Below are positions 16,684 to 24,501 of a stretch of DNA of 64,000 bases, in pieces. How positions within the stretch are numbered: position 1 is the first letter of the stretch; every line of letters starts with the position of its first letter. The notes beneath the pieces are model-generated. The model was not told the origin of the DNA. It did not search any database and was given only the letters and a program-made list of their open reading frames with translations. A program made the translations under genes and the position numbers. Source of the stretch: Jiangella mangrovi (GTDB lineage: Bacteria > Actinomycetota > Actinomycetes > Jiangellales > Jiangellaceae); NCBI RefSeq assembly GCF_014204975.1, contig NZ_JACHMM010000001.1, positions 3,348,001 through 3,412,000 on the forward strand, written 5' to 3'.

Positions 16684-17721
16684 TCACCTCCGGAGCGGGG
16701 CGTGGGCGAACTCGGCCATGCCGGCCACGAAGGAGGTGCGGGCCTCGAAGCCGAGCACCTCGGCGGCGCGTTCGGGTGAGGCGACGACGTGGCGGACGTC
16801 GCCGAGGCGGTACTCGCCGGTGACGACCGGCGCCGGTGCGTCCGGCCCGAACGCCGCGCACAGCGCCGTCGCCATCTCGAGGATCGTGTGCGGCTCGCCG
16901 CTGGCGACGTTCACCGGGCCGGTCCACGCCGACCCGAGCGCCAGGACGTTGGCCCGGGCGACGTCGCCGGCGTGGACGAAGTCGCGCACCTGGCCGCCGT
17001 CCTCGAAGACGCGCGGAGCCGCGCCGGCGGCCAGTGCGCTGCGGAAGATGCTGGCCACGCCGGCGTAGGGGGTGTCGCGCGGCATCCGCGGGCCGTACAC
17101 GTTGTGGTAGCGCAGGGCGCAGACCGGTGCGCCGGTCTCGCGGCCGTACACGAAGGCCAGCTGCTCGGTGTGCAGCTTCGTCGCGGCGTAGACGTTGCGT
17201 GGGTCCGGCGCGGCGTCCTCGGTCACGCGGTCCCAGGACAGGGCTGCGCCGCACCGCGGGCAGGGCGGCTCGAACCGGCCCGCGTCGAGGTCGGCGCCGG
17301 ACCGCGGACCCGGCGTCACCACGCCGTGCGCCGGGCAGCGGTAGCGGCCCTCGCCGTAGACGACCATGGACGACGCGACGACGAGCCTGCCGGTGAAGCG
17401 GCGCCGCCACAGCGCGCGCAGCAGTACCGCGGTGCCGAGGTCGTTGTCGGACACGTAGTCGGCGACGTCGTCGAGGTCGACCCCGAGGCCGACCCGGGCG
17501 GCCTGGTGGCAGACGGCGTCGACGTCACCGGAGGCGTGGGCGACGGCGTCGGGGTCGCGCAGGTCGGCGACCCGCAGGTCGACAGCGTCCGGCAGGTGCG
17601 ACGGAGGCTCGCTGTGCGCGACGAGCGAGTCGAGGACGACGACCTCGGCCCCGTCGCCGACCAGCTGGTCGACGACGTGCCCCCCGATGAACCCGGCGCC
17701 GCCGGTCACCAGCACCTTCAT
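16684..17721 (-). CDS. NAD-dependent sugar-nucleotide epimerase/dehydratase with Cys/His insertion
   Basis: A 345-residue extended short-chain dehydrogenase of the GalE/RmlB type. The dinucleotide-binding motif is GGAGFIGG (residues 7-14), the catalytic Ser pair SS117-118 and the Tyr178-x3-Lys182 dyad are present, and RYHNVYGPRMP follows as in sugar epimerases. Between the Ser and Tyr is an unusual insertion of about 35 residues with Cys129-x2-His132 and Cys154-x2-Cys157, which looks like a small zinc-binding knuckle. It is the last gene of a leftward operon (response regulator, kinase, membrane glycosyltransferase, epimerase). It probably makes a nucleotide sugar for the glycosyltransferases of this locus. 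Confidence 0.88.
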   Translation of the reverse strand: MKVLVTGGAGFIGGHVVDQLVGDGAEVVVLDSLVAHSEPPSHLPDAVDLRVADLRDPDAVAHASGDVDAVCHQAARVGLGVDLDDVADYVSDNDLGTAVLLRALWRRRFTGRLVVASSMVVYGEGRYRCPAHGVVTPGPRSGADLDAGRFEPPCPRCGAALSWDRVTEDAAPDPRNVYAATKLHTEQLAFVYGRETGAPVCALRYHNVYGPRMPRDTPYAGVASIFRSALAAGAAPRVFEDGGQVRDFVHAGDVARANVLALGSAWTGPVNVASGEPHTILEMATALCAAFGPDAPAPVVTGEYRLGDVRHVVASPERAAEVLGFEARTSFVAGMAEFAHAPLRR

Positions 17722-17734
17722 GACGTCTCCGTTC

Positions 17735-19015
17735 TCACCAGGGGGAGCGCAGGGCGGTCTGCAGCACGACGGCGACCGCGACCTGCAGCGCGAGCCAGCG
17801 CCGCGACGGGGCCAGGGCGGCGCCCGCGAGCAGCACCAGCGGCATGAACGGCTGCCAGATCCGCTCGGTCTCGGCCGACGACAGCCCGGACAGGTCGGCG
17901 AGCAGCACCGTCGCCAGCCCCGAGCCGACGACGAGCCAGGCCCGCCGGCCCCGCAGCCGGGCCAGCCCGGCCGCCGTCGCCGGACCGACCGCCAGCGCGA
18001 ACACCGCCAGGTTCGCCAGCAGGAAGTACTCGTACGGCCGGTCCGCGCCGATGCCCGCGTAGTACTGCACGCGGGTGGCGGCGAGACCGTCGAACCACCA
18101 GAACCCCCAGAGCAGGGGCAGGGCGACGACGACGGCGCCCGCGGCGGCGGCGACGGCCAGCAGGGCCGGGCGGCGCCGCCACAGGGTCACTGCGGCGATC
18201 GGGACGGCGAGCAGCGCGAGACCATAGCTGAACAGCAGCGACAGCCCGAACACGGCACCGCCCGCGGCGGCCGCCGGCCAACGGCGGGCGACGACCACGA
18301 GCGCGACGCCGGTGAGCGCGAGCCCGCCGAAGATCACGTCGGCGTTGGTGTGCCAGACCGCCGCCGGCGCCAGGACGACGAACGGCGCGGCGGCGCGGGC
18401 GAACCGTTCGGACACCACGTCGCGCGCGATCGCCAGCGCCGCGACCGCCGCCGCCGCGACGCCCGCCATGGCCAGGGCCGTCTCCCACCACGACCCGGAC
18501 AGCCCGAGCCGGGCCGACGCCCACAGCGTCAGGACGAGACCGGGCGGGTGCGCCTGCAGGTGGACGGGGACGGCGTCCTGGTGCTCGACGTAGGTGCGCA
18601 GGAACGCGGCCGGACCGCCGCGCTCGTCGACCAGCCCGGTGTGCGCGCCGTACTCGCGGCCGATGTCGCCGAACCCGCCGGCGCCGTCGACCGCGGCCAG
18701 CGCCAGACTCCAGCCGATCGCCGTCAGCGCCACGGCGCCCAGCACCCGCCGCCACGACAGCCGCGCCGCCACCACCGGCAGCACCAGCACGGCCGCCGCG
18801 CCCACCGCCACCGGCGCGGCCAGCCGCCAGGTGAGCACCAGGTCCCAGCGGCCGTAGAACGGGATCGCGTCCAGATGCAGGTCCGCCTGGTCGGGCCGGG
18901 ACAGGCCCCAGACCCGGGCCACGACCAGCACCAGCACCCAGCCGGCCAGCGCCACCAGCGTGGCGCGGTGGACCGTGCGATGCGTCGAGGCGGACCGTTC
19001 GGCGAGCGACGTCAC
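17735..19015 (-). CDS. Polytopic membrane protein, probable GT39/GT87-like glycosyltransferase
   Basis: A 426-residue protein with about ten to eleven hydrophobic helices. The first extracytoplasmic loop has acidic residues (RPDQADLHLDAIPFYG), and a later loop has EHQDAVPVHLQAHPPGL. This layout resembles polyprenyl-phosphate-sugar-dependent mannosyl- or arabinosyltransferases, which use lipid-linked sugars outside the membrane. No strong single motif proves the activity. The start overlaps the kinase stop by 4 bp and the epimerase follows after 13 bp, so it is co-expressed with both. The specific sugar and acceptor cannot be told. Confidence 0.7.
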   Translation of the reverse strand: MTSLAERSASTHRTVHRATLVALAGWVLVLVVARVWGLSRPDQADLHLDAIPFYGRWDLVLTWRLAAPVAVGAAAVLVLPVVAARLSWRRVLGAVALTAIGWSLALAAVDGAGGFGDIGREYGAHTGLVDERGGPAAFLRTYVEHQDAVPVHLQAHPPGLVLTLWASARLGLSGSWWETALAMAGVAAAAVAALAIARDVVSERFARAAAPFVVLAPAAVWHTNADVIFGGLALTGVALVVVARRWPAAAAGGAVFGLSLLFSYGLALLAVPIAAVTLWRRRPALLAVAAAAGAVVVALPLLWGFWWFDGLAATRVQYYAGIGADRPYEYFLLANLAVFALAVGPATAAGLARLRGRRAWLVVGSGLATVLLADLSGLSSAETERIWQPFMPLVLLAGAALAPSRRWLALQVAVAVVLQTALRSPW

Positions 19016-20208
19016 GCCGGGAGCCGGACCGTGAACCGGCAGCCCCGCTCGTGGTTGGCCACCTCGACCGTGCCGGCGTGCGCCTCGACCAGCCCGCGGG
19101 CGATCGCCAGGCCGAGCCCGCCGCCACCCGCGTCACGGCCCCGCGCCGCGTCGCCGCGGAAGGCGACGTCGAACACCCGGTCCAGGTCGGGTTCCGGGAT
19201 GCCGCCGCACTCGTCGATGACCTGCAGCAGGGCGCCGCCGTCGTCGTGGCCCGAGCGCACGACGACCCGCCCGCCCGCGGGGGTGTGCCGGATCGCGTTG
19301 TCGAGCAGGTTGTTCAACGCGCGGGAGAACTCGCGCGCCGACACCTCCGCCGCCGGCAGGTCGTCGAGCTCCTCGACCAGCTCCACCCCCTTGACCGAGG
19401 CGTGCGAGGCGGCACCGGCCAGCGACTCGGCGACGGCGTCGGCGATGGAGACCAGCTCCGGGCCGAGCCGGACGGTGCCGCTGTTGATCCGGGACAGCTC
19501 GAAGAGGTCGTCGACCAGGACGGTGAGCCGCTCGGCGTCGCCGCGGATCTGCCGGTGGTAGCGCTGAACGGTCGCGGTGTCGTCGGCGACCTCGTCGTCG
19601 AGCGCCTCGGCCATGGCCCGGATCGTCGCCAGCGGGCTGCGCAGGTCGTGCGACACCCAGGCGATCAGCTCGCGCCGCGACGCCTCCAGCGCCCGCTCGC
19701 GCCGTCGCGACTCGTCCAGCCGGCGGGAGACGTCGGCGAGCTCCGCCGCGAGCACGGCCAGCTCGCCCGGACCGGTGACGCTCGCCGGCCCGTCGCCGCC
19801 GTCGACCATGGTGCGGGCGAGGTGCCCGACCTGCAACGTGGCGGTACCGATGTCCTCGCCGAGCTGCAGCGCCGCTCCGACGGCCATCGCCGTCGCCACC
19901 GCGACGACGATGAACAGCGCGACGAGGTCGTGGGTCGAGATGAACATCGCCAGCGCCGCGGCGACGACGCCGGCCACCGTCACCAGCAGCGACGAGACCG
20001 CGACCACGAGCGCCTGGGCGCGCACGGGCCGGCCGCGGAACCGGCGCAGCACGGTGGCGCCGGCCAGGACCGCCACCCCCGAGGCGAGCGCCGTCACCGC
20101 CACCAGGACCACGAGGTCGCGCGCCGGGATGCCGCCCGCGACGGCGATGACGCCGGCGGCGACCAGGCCCGTGGCCAGGACGGAGACGGTGGTGACCTGC
20201 CGGGTCAT
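19012..20208 (-). CDS. Sensor histidine kinase
   Basis: A 398-residue membrane kinase. Four hydrophobic helices occupy residues of about 5-125 with very short loops, so there is no large external sensor domain. A short linker leads to the H-box AWVSHDLRSPLATIRAM, then the N-box NNLLDNAIRHTPAGG and the ATP-lid region GGGGLGLAIARGL. The G1 box reads DECGGIP where many kinases have DxGxG; I recall this variant from other actinobacterial kinases. The ATG at 20208 overlaps the response-regulator stop (ATGA). The pair probably responds to an envelope signal and controls the neighbouring glyco-redox genes. Confidence 0.92.
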   Translation of the reverse strand: MTRQVTTVSVLATGLVAAGVIAVAGGIPARDLVVLVAVTALASGVAVLAGATVLRRFRGRPVRAQALVVAVSSLLVTVAGVVAAALAMFISTHDLVALFIVVAVATAMAVGAALQLGEDIGTATLQVGHLARTMVDGGDGPASVTGPGELAVLAAELADVSRRLDESRRRERALEASRRELIAWVSHDLRSPLATIRAMAEALDDEVADDTATVQRYHRQIRGDAERLTVLVDDLFELSRINSGTVRLGPELVSIADAVAESLAGAASHASVKGVELVEELDDLPAAEVSAREFSRALNNLLDNAIRHTPAGGRVVVRSGHDDGGALLQVIDECGGIPEPDLDRVFDVAFRGDAARGRDAGGGGLGLAIARGLVEAHAGTVEVANHERGCRFTVRLPA

Positions 20209-20906
20209 GGCTCGAACCGGTAGCCGACGCCGCGGACGGTGAGCAGGTGCTGCGGCGCGGACGCGTCGTCCTCGATCTTCTCGCGCAGCCGCCGCAGGTG
20301 GACGGTCACGGTGGAGGTGTCGCCGAAGCGCCAGCCCCACACCGCCTCGAGCAGTTCCTCGCGCCGGTACGCCCGGCCGGGATTCGTCATGAAGTGCACG
20401 AGCAGATCGAACTCCTTGGTCGTGAGGGCGACGAGGTCGCCGTTGCGGCGCACCTGGTGGGCGACCAGGTCGACCTCGCAGCCGGCGCCGGTCAGCCCCC
20501 GTGCCGCGGTCGACGGCGTGACGGCGCCGGCCGCCGCGCGCCGCAGGACGGCCTTGACCCGGGCGGACAGCTCGCGGGGCGAGAACGGTTTGGTGACGTA
20601 GTCGTCGGCGCCGATCTCGAGGCCGGCGATGCGGTCGTTCTCCTCGCCGAGCGCGGTGAGCATGACGACGGGGATGGGCGCGACGAGGCGCAGCCGGCGG
20701 CAGACCTCGAGGCCGTCGAGGCCGGGCAGCATGAGGTCGAGCACGATGAGGTCGGGCAGGGTGTCGAGGGCCTTCGCCAGGCCGGTGGTGCCGTCGGCGG
20801 CGTAGTCGACCTCGAAGCCGTCGCGGCGCAGGTACCGGCCGACCACCTCGGACAGCGCCGGGTCGTCGTCCACCACCAGCACGCGCTGGCCCGGTCCGGG
20901 ATCCAT
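20205..20906 (-). CDS. OmpR-family response regulator
   Basis: A 233-residue two-domain regulator. The receiver domain (1-120) has the acidic pocket VVDDDPAL, the phospho-acceptor Asp in LIVLDLMLPGLDG, a conserved Thr/Ala in VVMLTALGE and the switch Lys in YVTKPFSP. The C-terminal winged helix (about 135-230) includes LTTKEFDLLVHFM and the recognition helix region SVTVHLRRLREKIE-like TVTVHLRRLREKI. The ATG at 20906 follows GGTGGAG; further upstream reading lacks homology. It heads the leftward operon with the kinase, glycosyltransferase and epimerase and is divergent from the DUF2064 operon. Confidence 0.94.
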   Translation of the reverse strand: MDPGPGQRVLVVDDDPALSEVVGRYLRRDGFEVDYAADGTTGLAKALDTLPDLIVLDLMLPGLDGLEVCRRLRLVAPIPVVMLTALGEENDRIAGLEIGADDYVTKPFSPRELSARVKAVLRRAAAGAVTPSTAARGLTGAGCEVDLVAHQVRRNGDLVALTTKEFDLLVHFMTNPGRAYRREELLEAVWGWRFGDTSTVTVHLRRLREKIEDDASAPQHLLTVRGVGYRFEP

Positions 20907-21019
20907 GGCTCCACCATGCCACCGCCGGTGACCGCTTCGCCCCAGGTCGGACGGGTACGGCGGCAGAGTTTCGCCGTTTGTAAGAATCATGACAGCCGGT
21001 CGAACCTACGGTCGAGTGC
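20907..21019. promoter_or_regulatory. Bidirectional promoter region between response-regulator and DUF2064 operons
   Basis: The 113-bp gap contains TTTGTAAGAATCATGAC at about 20979-20995. On the minus strand it reads GTCATGATTCTTACAAA, an AT-richer patch of the kind bound by OmpR-family regulators. CCTACGGT at 21005-21012 could be a -10 element for the rightward operon, placing its transcript start near the GTG at 21020, which would make that mRNA leaderless. Promoter details are inferred. Confidence 0.4.
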
Positions 21020-21664
21020 GTGAACTCCACCCACGTGCTCGTGGTCGCGAAGGAGCCGGTCCCCGGCCGCGTCAAGACCCGGCTCTGCCCGCCGCTGGAC
21101 CCGGCCGAGGCGGCTCGGGTCGCCGAGGCGGCCCTCGCCGACACCCTGGACGCCGTCGCCCGTTGTGGCGCCGAGCGGCGCATCGTCGCCCTCGACGGCC
21201 GGCCCGGTCCGTGGCTCCCGGCCGGTTTCGAGGTGGTCCCTCAGGTGCGTGGCCCGCTCGGTGCCCGGCTCGCGGCGGCCTGGCGGCACGCCGGTGGTCC
21301 CGGCGTGCAGATCGGGATGGACACGCCGCAGGTCACGCCGTCGTTGCTGGACGAGGCCCTGGCCCGGCTCGTCGGCGGGGGCGCCCGCACGGCGCTGCTG
21401 GGGCCGGCCGAGGACGGCGGCTGGTGGGCCCTCGGGCTGCGGCGGTGGTGGCGCGGTGTCTTCGACGGCGTGCCCATGAGCACGGCGCACACCGGAGTCC
21501 GTCAGGCCGAGCGGCTGCGCTCGCTGGGCCTGACGGTCACGACGCTGCCGGTGCTGCGCGACCTCGACACGGCGGCCGACGCGGTCGCCGTCGCCGCCGC
21601 CGCTCCGGACTCGCGGACCGCCGCCGTGGTGCGGTCGCTGCTGGCGGGGGCGGAACCGCGGTGA
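21020..21664 (+). CDS. DUF2064 (TIGR04282-type) glycosyl/nucleotidyl-transferase-like protein
   Basis: A 214-residue GT-A-fold protein beginning HVLVVAKEPVPGRVKTRLCPPL, the signature of the DUF2064 family, which is related to CofC and MobA-like nucleotidyltransferases. GMDTPQVTP holds the acidic residue expected to bind nucleotide-sugar and metal, and LGPAEDGGWWALGL is a second family motif. The reaction is not established for the family. The GTG at 21020 opens a rightward operon. Its stop overlaps the start of the molybdopterin oxidoreductase by 4 bp (GTGA). The neighbours (GT2 glycosyltransferase, methyltransferase, epimerase) suggest a role in assembling a glycan or glycolipid. Confidence 0.82.
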   Translation: MNSTHVLVVAKEPVPGRVKTRLCPPLDPAEAARVAEAALADTLDAVARCGAERRIVALDGRPGPWLPAGFEVVPQVRGPLGARLAAAWRHAGGPGVQIGMDTPQVTPSLLDEALARLVGGGARTALLGPAEDGGWWALGLRRWWRGVFDGVPMSTAHTGVRQAERLRSLGLTVTTLPVLRDLDTAADAVAVAAAAPDSRTAAVVRSLLAGAEPR

Positions 21665-22821
21665 GGCCGCCGCGTGCGCTGGAGGAGGCCCGTGACGACG
21701 CGCTGCGCCGGCCGGTGCACGACGCCCGGACCGCGGCGATCCTGGGCATCGCGCTCGGCGTCTGCTTCCTGGTCTGCTTCCTGACCGGTCTGTACTCGCA
21801 CCTGCAGCAGCACCCGGTGGGCTGGCTGCCCATCCCGCCGCGGCCCGCCTCGCTGTACCGGGTGACGCAGGGCCTGCACGTCGCGACGGGGTTCGCCACC
21901 GTGCCGCTGCTGCTGGCGAAGCTGTGGTCGGTGTACCCGCGGCTGTTCCGCTGGCCGCCGGTGACCGGGGTCGCGCACGCGCTCGAGCGGCTGATGCTCG
22001 TGCCGCTGGTCTGTGGCGCGGTGTTCCTGCTCTTCTCCGGGGTGGCGAACGTGTCGCGCTGGTACCCGTGGGGGTTCTACTTCCCGGCCGCCCACTACTG
22101 GGTCGCCTGGATCACCGTCGGCGCCCTGGTCGCGCACGTGGGCGCGAAGGCGGCGATCGCGCGAGCGGCGCTCACCAGGCCCGGTCATCCGGTGGCCGCC
22201 GCGGCCCCGGGCACGCTCGGGCGGCGCGGCTTCCTCGGAGCGGTCGCCGTCGCGGCCGGAGTCGTCACCGTCACGACCGCGGGCCAGACGGTGGCGCCGC
22301 TGCGGCCGCTGACACTGTTCGCCCAGCGCCGGCCCGACATCGGGTCGCAGGGCGTGCCGGTGAACCGCAGCGCCGTCCAGGCCGGTGTCGTCGACGCCGC
22401 GGGCGACCCGTCGTTCCGGCTGCGGGTCACCGGCGCCGTGAACCGGCCGGTCGAGCTCACCGCGGGGGAGCTCGACCGGATGGCGCGCCGCGAGGCCGAG
22501 CTGCCGATCGCCTGCGTCGAGGGCTGGAGCGCGTCGGCCCGGTGGCGCGGCGTGCCGGTCGCCGACCTGCTGGCGGCCGCGGGCCTCGAGATCGACGACG
22601 GCGTCACCGTGCGGGTGGAGTCGTTGCAGGCCAGTGGCCGGTACCGGGCGTCGGAGCTGAACCACCTGCAGGTCCGCGACCTCGACACGATGCTGGCCGT
22701 CGCGCTGAACGGCGAGCGGCTCGACCTCGACCACGGCTTCCCGTGCCGGCTGATCGCGCCGAACCGCGCCGGCGTCCTGCAGACGAAGTGGGTGCACGAG
22801 CTGGTGGTGAGTCGCGCATGA
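21661..22821 (+). CDS. Membrane-anchored molybdopterin-dependent oxidoreductase (sulfite oxidase/YedY-like)
   Basis: A 386-residue protein. The first about 190 residues hold four to five membrane helices with paired histidines (YSHLQQHP, GLHVATGFA, AAHYWVAW, VAHVGAKA), suggesting a cytochrome b561-like haem-binding anchor. The C-terminal about 170 residues are a sulfite-oxidase-type molybdopterin fold. The molybdenum-ligating Cys lies in PIACVEGWS, followed by ARWRGVPVADLLAAAGL and FPCRLIAPNRAG. No second nitrate-reductase-type dimer domain is seen. The catalytic domain follows a segment GRRGFLGAVAVAAGVVTV that would pass it outside the membrane. It probably reduces or oxidises a small molecule or protein residue at the cell surface. 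The start is GTG. Confidence 0.85.
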   Translation: MRPPRALEEARDDALRRPVHDARTAAILGIALGVCFLVCFLTGLYSHLQQHPVGWLPIPPRPASLYRVTQGLHVATGFATVPLLLAKLWSVYPRLFRWPPVTGVAHALERLMLVPLVCGAVFLLFSGVANVSRWYPWGFYFPAAHYWVAWITVGALVAHVGAKAAIARAALTRPGHPVAAAAPGTLGRRGFLGAVAVAAGVVTVTTAGQTVAPLRPLTLFAQRRPDIGSQGVPVNRSAVQAGVVDAAGDPSFRLRVTGAVNRPVELTAGELDRMARREAELPIACVEGWSASARWRGVPVADLLAAAGLEIDDGVTVRVESLQASGRYRASELNHLQVRDLDTMLAVALNGERLDLDHGFPCRLIAPNRAGVLQTKWVHELVVSRA

Positions 22822-23249
22822 CGCAGCGGTCGCCGTCGGGCCCCTTCTTCTGGAGCTGCCTGGTCGCGGGCGCCGGGATCGCCGGCTACGGGCTGGCCGG
22901 CGCGTGGGGGGACCGCGCCGACACCCGCCCGGCCGACCTGGTCGTCTGGCTGGCCGGATCGGGCGTCGCGCACGACGCGCTGGTGGCGCCCGCGCTGATC
23001 GTGGCCGCGCTGGCCACCCGGTGGTTGCCCGTCGCCGCGCGGCTGCCGGTGCGGCTCGGCCTCGCCCTGAGCGCGCTGCTGACGCTGCTGTTCTGGCCGG
23101 TGGTCCGCGGCTGGGGCCGGTCGCCGTCGGTGCCGAGCGCGCTGCCGCTGGACTACGGCCGAAATCTGCTGCTGACGCTCGCGGTGGTCTGGCTGGCGGT
23201 GGGCGCCGCCGTCGTCGCGCGACGGCGGCGGGGGAGGGCGCCCCGATGA
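22818..23249 (+). CDS. Small polytopic membrane protein of unknown function
   Basis: A 143-residue protein with four predicted helices: FFWSCLVAGAGIAGYGLAGA, a helix around DALVAPALIVAALAT, LGLALSALLTLLFWPVV and LLLTLAVVWLAVGAAVV. It ends in an Arg-rich cytoplasmic tail. I recognise no catalytic motif. It starts with an ATGA overlap on the molybdopterin oxidoreductase gene and ends with an ATGA overlap on the methyltransferase gene. This close coupling suggests it works with the membrane oxidoreductase, for example as an additional electron-transfer or anchoring subunit, but there is no direct evidence. Confidence 0.75.
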   Translation: MTQRSPSGPFFWSCLVAGAGIAGYGLAGAWGDRADTRPADLVVWLAGSGVAHDALVAPALIVAALATRWLPVAARLPVRLGLALSALLTLLFWPVVRGWGRSPSVPSALPLDYGRNLLLTLAVVWLAVGAAVVARRRRGRAPR

Positions 23250-23836
23250 CGGTGCTGATGCGCGGTCGCGACGGCTGGGCGCTGCCGCTCGCCCTGGCCG
23301 AGTGGGCCGCACCCGCGACCGCCGCGGAGCGGGCGCTGCTGGCGTCGCTGCGCGGGCCGGTCCTCGACCTCGGCTGCGGGCCCGGCCGGCTGCTGGTGGC
23401 GCTGGCGGAGCTCGGCGTCCCCGCCCTCGGCGTCGACGCCTCCGCGCACGCCGTCGACCAGGCTCGCGCCCGCGGCGCCGCGGTGCTGCGCCACTCCGTG
23501 TTCGACCCGCTGCCCGGCGAGGGGCGCTGGCAGAGCGTGCTGCTCCTCGACGGCAACGTCGGCATCGGCGGCGCTCCCGTGGCGCTGCTGCGCCGGGTCG
23601 CCCGGCTGCTCGCCGGCGACGGGCGGGCGGTGGTCGAGGCGGCGCCTCCCGGCGCGGGCTCCTGGACCGGCGAGGCCCGGCTGGAACGCGACGACGAGAT
23701 CAGTGGCTGGTTCCCCTGGGCGCGGGTGGCCGCCGACGACCTGGTCCGGGTCGCGACGGCCGCGGGCCTGTGCGTGGCCGGCTGGCACGTGACGGCCGGA
23801 CGCTGGTTCGCCCGGCTGAGGCGGCCGGTCGCATGA
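23246..23836 (+). CDS. Class I SAM-dependent methyltransferase
   Basis: A 196-residue protein with the SAM-binding motif I VLDLGCGPGRLLVAL near residue 35-50, the acidic motif II loop (LGVDASAHAV) and a motif near LLLDGNVGIGG. The Rossmann core is complete; a short C-terminal cap follows. The acceptor is unknown. In this operon, methylation of a glycan, a lipid or a quinone-like carrier is possible. It is coupled by 4-bp overlaps to the membrane protein before it and the glycosyltransferase after it. A reading extending upstream of ATG 23246 lies antiphase to the preceding gene and is not supported. Confidence 0.87.
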   Translation: MTVLMRGRDGWALPLALAEWAAPATAAERALLASLRGPVLDLGCGPGRLLVALAELGVPALGVDASAHAVDQARARGAAVLRHSVFDPLPGEGRWQSVLLLDGNVGIGGAPVALLRRVARLLAGDGRAVVEAAPPGAGSWTGEARLERDDEISGWFPWARVAADDLVRVATAAGLCVAGWHVTAGRWFARLRRPVA

Positions 23837-24501
23837 TCGACGTCGTGCTGCCGGTGCTGGACGAGGGCGAGGCCATCCCGTGGGTGCTAGGCCGGATGCC
23901 CGCCGGCTACCGCCCCATCGTCGTCGACAACGGCTCCACCGACGGCTCGGCGGAGGTGGCCGCCGCGGCGGGCGCCACCGTCGTCGCCGAGGGGCGGCGC
24001 GGCTTCGGCGCCGCCTGCTTCGCGGGACTGACGGCCGCGGCCTCGGACGTGGTGTGCTTCATGGACTGCGACGCCTCCCTGGACCCCCGGGACCTGCCGC
24101 TGGTGGCCGATCCGGTCGCCGCGTACGAGGCGGACCTGGTGCTCGGGGCCCGGCGCGGGCGCGCCATGCCGCCGCACGTCCGGGTGGCCAACCGCTACCT
24201 CGCCGCCCGGGTGGCCGCATACACCGGTGCGCGCGTCAGCGACATCGGCCCGATGCGTGCGGCGCGACGGACCGCTCTGCTCGCCCTGGGCCTGGTGGAC
24301 CGGCGCTCGGGCTGGCCGCTGGAGATGGTGCTGCGCGCGGGCCGCGCCGGCTGGCGGATCGCCGAGCGGCCGGTGCCGTACCGGCCGCGCACCGGGCGGA
24401 GCAAGGTCACCGGCACCGTGGGCGGCACCGCCCGCGCGGTGCTCGACATGCGGCGGCAGCTCGCCGAGACCCGCCGCCTGATCCGGGAGGAATCACGATG
24501 A
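23833..24501 (+). CDS. Family 2 glycosyltransferase
   Basis: A 222-residue GT-A glycosyltransferase without membrane helices. The N-terminal nucleotide-sugar site is DVVLPVLDEGEAIPWVL, followed by VVDNGSTDGSAEVAA. The metal-binding acidic motif is FMDCDASLDP (DxD-like), and GARRGRAMPP and RSGWPLEMVLRAGRAG lie in the acceptor half. Its size and motifs resemble dolichyl/polyprenyl-phosphate mannose or glucose synthases lacking membrane tails. Such an enzyme would charge a lipid carrier for the polytopic transferase encoded at 17735-19015. The GGGAGGAAT at its 3' end is the ribosome binding site of the next gene, whose start overlaps it by 4 bp. Confidence 0.9.
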   Translation: MIDVVLPVLDEGEAIPWVLGRMPAGYRPIVVDNGSTDGSAEVAAAAGATVVAEGRRGFGAACFAGLTAAASDVVCFMDCDASLDPRDLPLVADPVAAYEADLVLGARRGRAMPPHVRVANRYLAARVAAYTGARVSDIGPMRAARRTALLALGLVDRRSGWPLEMVLRAGRAGWRIAERPVPYRPRTGRSKVTGTVGGTARAVLDMRRQLAETRRLIREESR

